Source of the DNA: Burkholderiales bacterium
GTDB taxonomy: Bacteria; Pseudomonadota; Gammaproteobacteria; Burkholderiales; UBA11063
Assembly: GCA_020697025.1 (NCBI GenBank)
Contig: JAJFBO010000056.1
Location: forward strand, 1 to 6,804
Direction: 5' to 3'
DNA: 6,804 nucleotides
The position numbers and the translations under genes were made by a program. The notes under the pieces were generated by a model. The model was not told where the DNA came from, searched no databases, and saw only the letters and a program-made list of their open reading frames with translations. Within the stretch, counting starts at the first letter, position 1, and each line of letters starts with the position of its first letter. Positions 6,101-6,804 of the stretch are shown piece by piece.

Positions 6101-6804
6101 TTATTTTTTTAGATAGTCATATACAACTGTACCAAACCCAAGAGTTAAATCACTAACAATATGAGTGCCAGATATTATACGCTTAACAGGTAGTCTGGCA
6201 ACTGGCGCCAGAGCATGTTCAAATAATTGCAGTGCTGCAGGACCGCTCCAGGCTCCTTTAATCGTCAGATTTTTTATATGATATTCGACAAGTTCACATA
6301 CGCGGGCAGTTGTACCATCTACATCTGGCAATATCTTTAACAGATAATTAGGTTCTTGTTCAATCTTTGTTTTCAGGTCTTTAATATCCAGTTCTTGATA
6401 TTTATAACCCATTGTACCTATTGCAACTGACTGTTTATTATAGTTTAGTGTGCCAACTAGCGTATCACCAGAAATTTCCAACTTGGGGTTGGCTAGTTTT
6501 TTAGGAAATCCCCAAATTTCGCGCCCAGCTACAATTGGTGCTAAATCGTCCAGATACATTGAATGCACATAAGATCCTTTTTTACCATTAAATTTTACGG
6601 GAATCACTTGCCCAGACTCGGTGTAATCACCAAACCCAACTGAATCGGGCATTTTTATAAATTCAAATTTTACAATTGGATCATAAACTTCAAGTGGTTC
6701 TGGTACAACTTCTCTTAATGCATCAATATCGGTTTCATAGGCAATTATTAAAAACTCGCGGTTTGTAAATTTAAATTCAATAGGGGGATATGAGGGTGAA
6801 GTTA
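6101..6804 (-). CDS. adc: Acetoacetate decarboxylase (N-terminus outside window)
   Basis: Adc decarboxylates acetoacetate to acetone and CO2 through a Schiff base on lysine. The frame stays open to the right edge; 233 residues are visible and about 14 are missing by comparison with the 244-residue Clostridium acetobutylicum enzyme, to which the visible start aligns without gaps. An internal methionine at 6652 is not the start, since the family-typical TNREF (R29 in Clostridium numbering, codon 6760-6758) lies upstream of it. The active-site residues are all present: E76 in DYTESGQ (codon 6619-6617), the Schiff-base K115 and its neighbour K116 in GFPKKLA (codons 6502-6497). The ending H-I-V-S-D...VYDYLKK also matches. 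It is the first visible gene of the run, 57 nt before the patatin gene; its promoter must lie beyond 6804. Confidence 0.93.
   Translation of the reverse strand, partial: TSPSYPPIEFKFTNREFLIIAYETDIDALREVVPEPLEVYDPIVKFEFIKMPDSVGFGDYTESGQVIPVKFNGKKGSYVHSMYLDDLAPIVAGREIWGFPKKLANPKLEISGDTLVGTLNYNKQSVAIGTMGYKYQELDIKDLKTKIEQEPNYLLKILPDVDGTTARVCELVEYHIKNLTIKGAWSGPAALQLFEHALAPVARLPVKRIISGTHIVSDLTLGFGTVVYDYLKK

Noticed and set aside
6085..6112. TATAAT and a T-rich run on the plus strand near 6091-6110.
   Set aside because: The T run is the lysine codons and stop of adc read from the other strand; no -35 box or hairpin goes with it.
6101..6652. A short version of adc starting at the methionine at 6652.
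   Set aside because: The frame continues upstream to the window edge with clear family sequence, including the R29-equivalent arginine, so the methionine is internal.

Overview
This window is a gene-dense, AT-rich stretch (roughly 35-40% GC by eye) in which every supported gene lies on the minus strand. Transcription therefore runs from the right edge (6804) to the left edge (1). In transcription order it holds: acetoacetate decarboxylase (adc, 5' end outside the window), a patatin-like phospholipase with a DUF3734-type C-terminus, a 3-hydroxybutyrate dehydrogenase of the SDR family (bdhA), YceD/DUF177, ribosomal protein L32 (rpmF, 58 codons), plsX, fabH, a stand-alone prephenate dehydrogenase (tyrA), a 261-bp gap, and the first 23 codons of an inositol-monophosphatase-family gene (suhB-like). 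The protein sequences and the yceD-rpmF-plsX-fabH core point to a gammaproteobacterium. Low GC and the bdhA-patatin pair recall the Legionella / Francisella / Piscirickettsia part of that class, but I cannot fix the genus.

Right part (4010-6804): a three-gene ketone-body / 3-hydroxybutyrate module. BdhA interconverts 3-hydroxybutyrate and acetoacetate, and Adc decarboxylates acetoacetate to acetone and CO2. The patatin hydrolase may release acyl chains or hydroxybutyrate from lipid or polymer. A bdhA-patD operon is known in Legionella pneumophila.

Middle part (1203-4000): the conserved yceD-rpmF-plsX-fabH block, joining ribosome assembly to the start of phospholipid and fatty-acid synthesis. 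PlsX makes acyl-phosphate from acyl-ACP, and FabH makes acetoacetyl-ACP from acetyl-CoA and malonyl-ACP. The bdhA stop and yceD start are only 9 nt apart, so the two modules are probably co-transcribed.

Left part (1-1202): fabH is followed not by the usual fabD-fabG-acpP but, 4 nt later, by tyrA, which corresponds to the dehydrogenase half of the E. coli T-protein without the chorismate mutase half. Next comes the only sizeable non-coding gap (71-331), with a candidate promoter and a 14-bp perfect palindrome in front of suhB.

I see no tRNA, rRNA, CRISPR array, insertion sequence, phage gene or convincing Rho-independent terminator. The genes are ordinary family members with intact active sites; what is unusual is their arrangement, two active-site substitutions and the suhB leader. 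I do not see strong evidence for a wholly new biological system.
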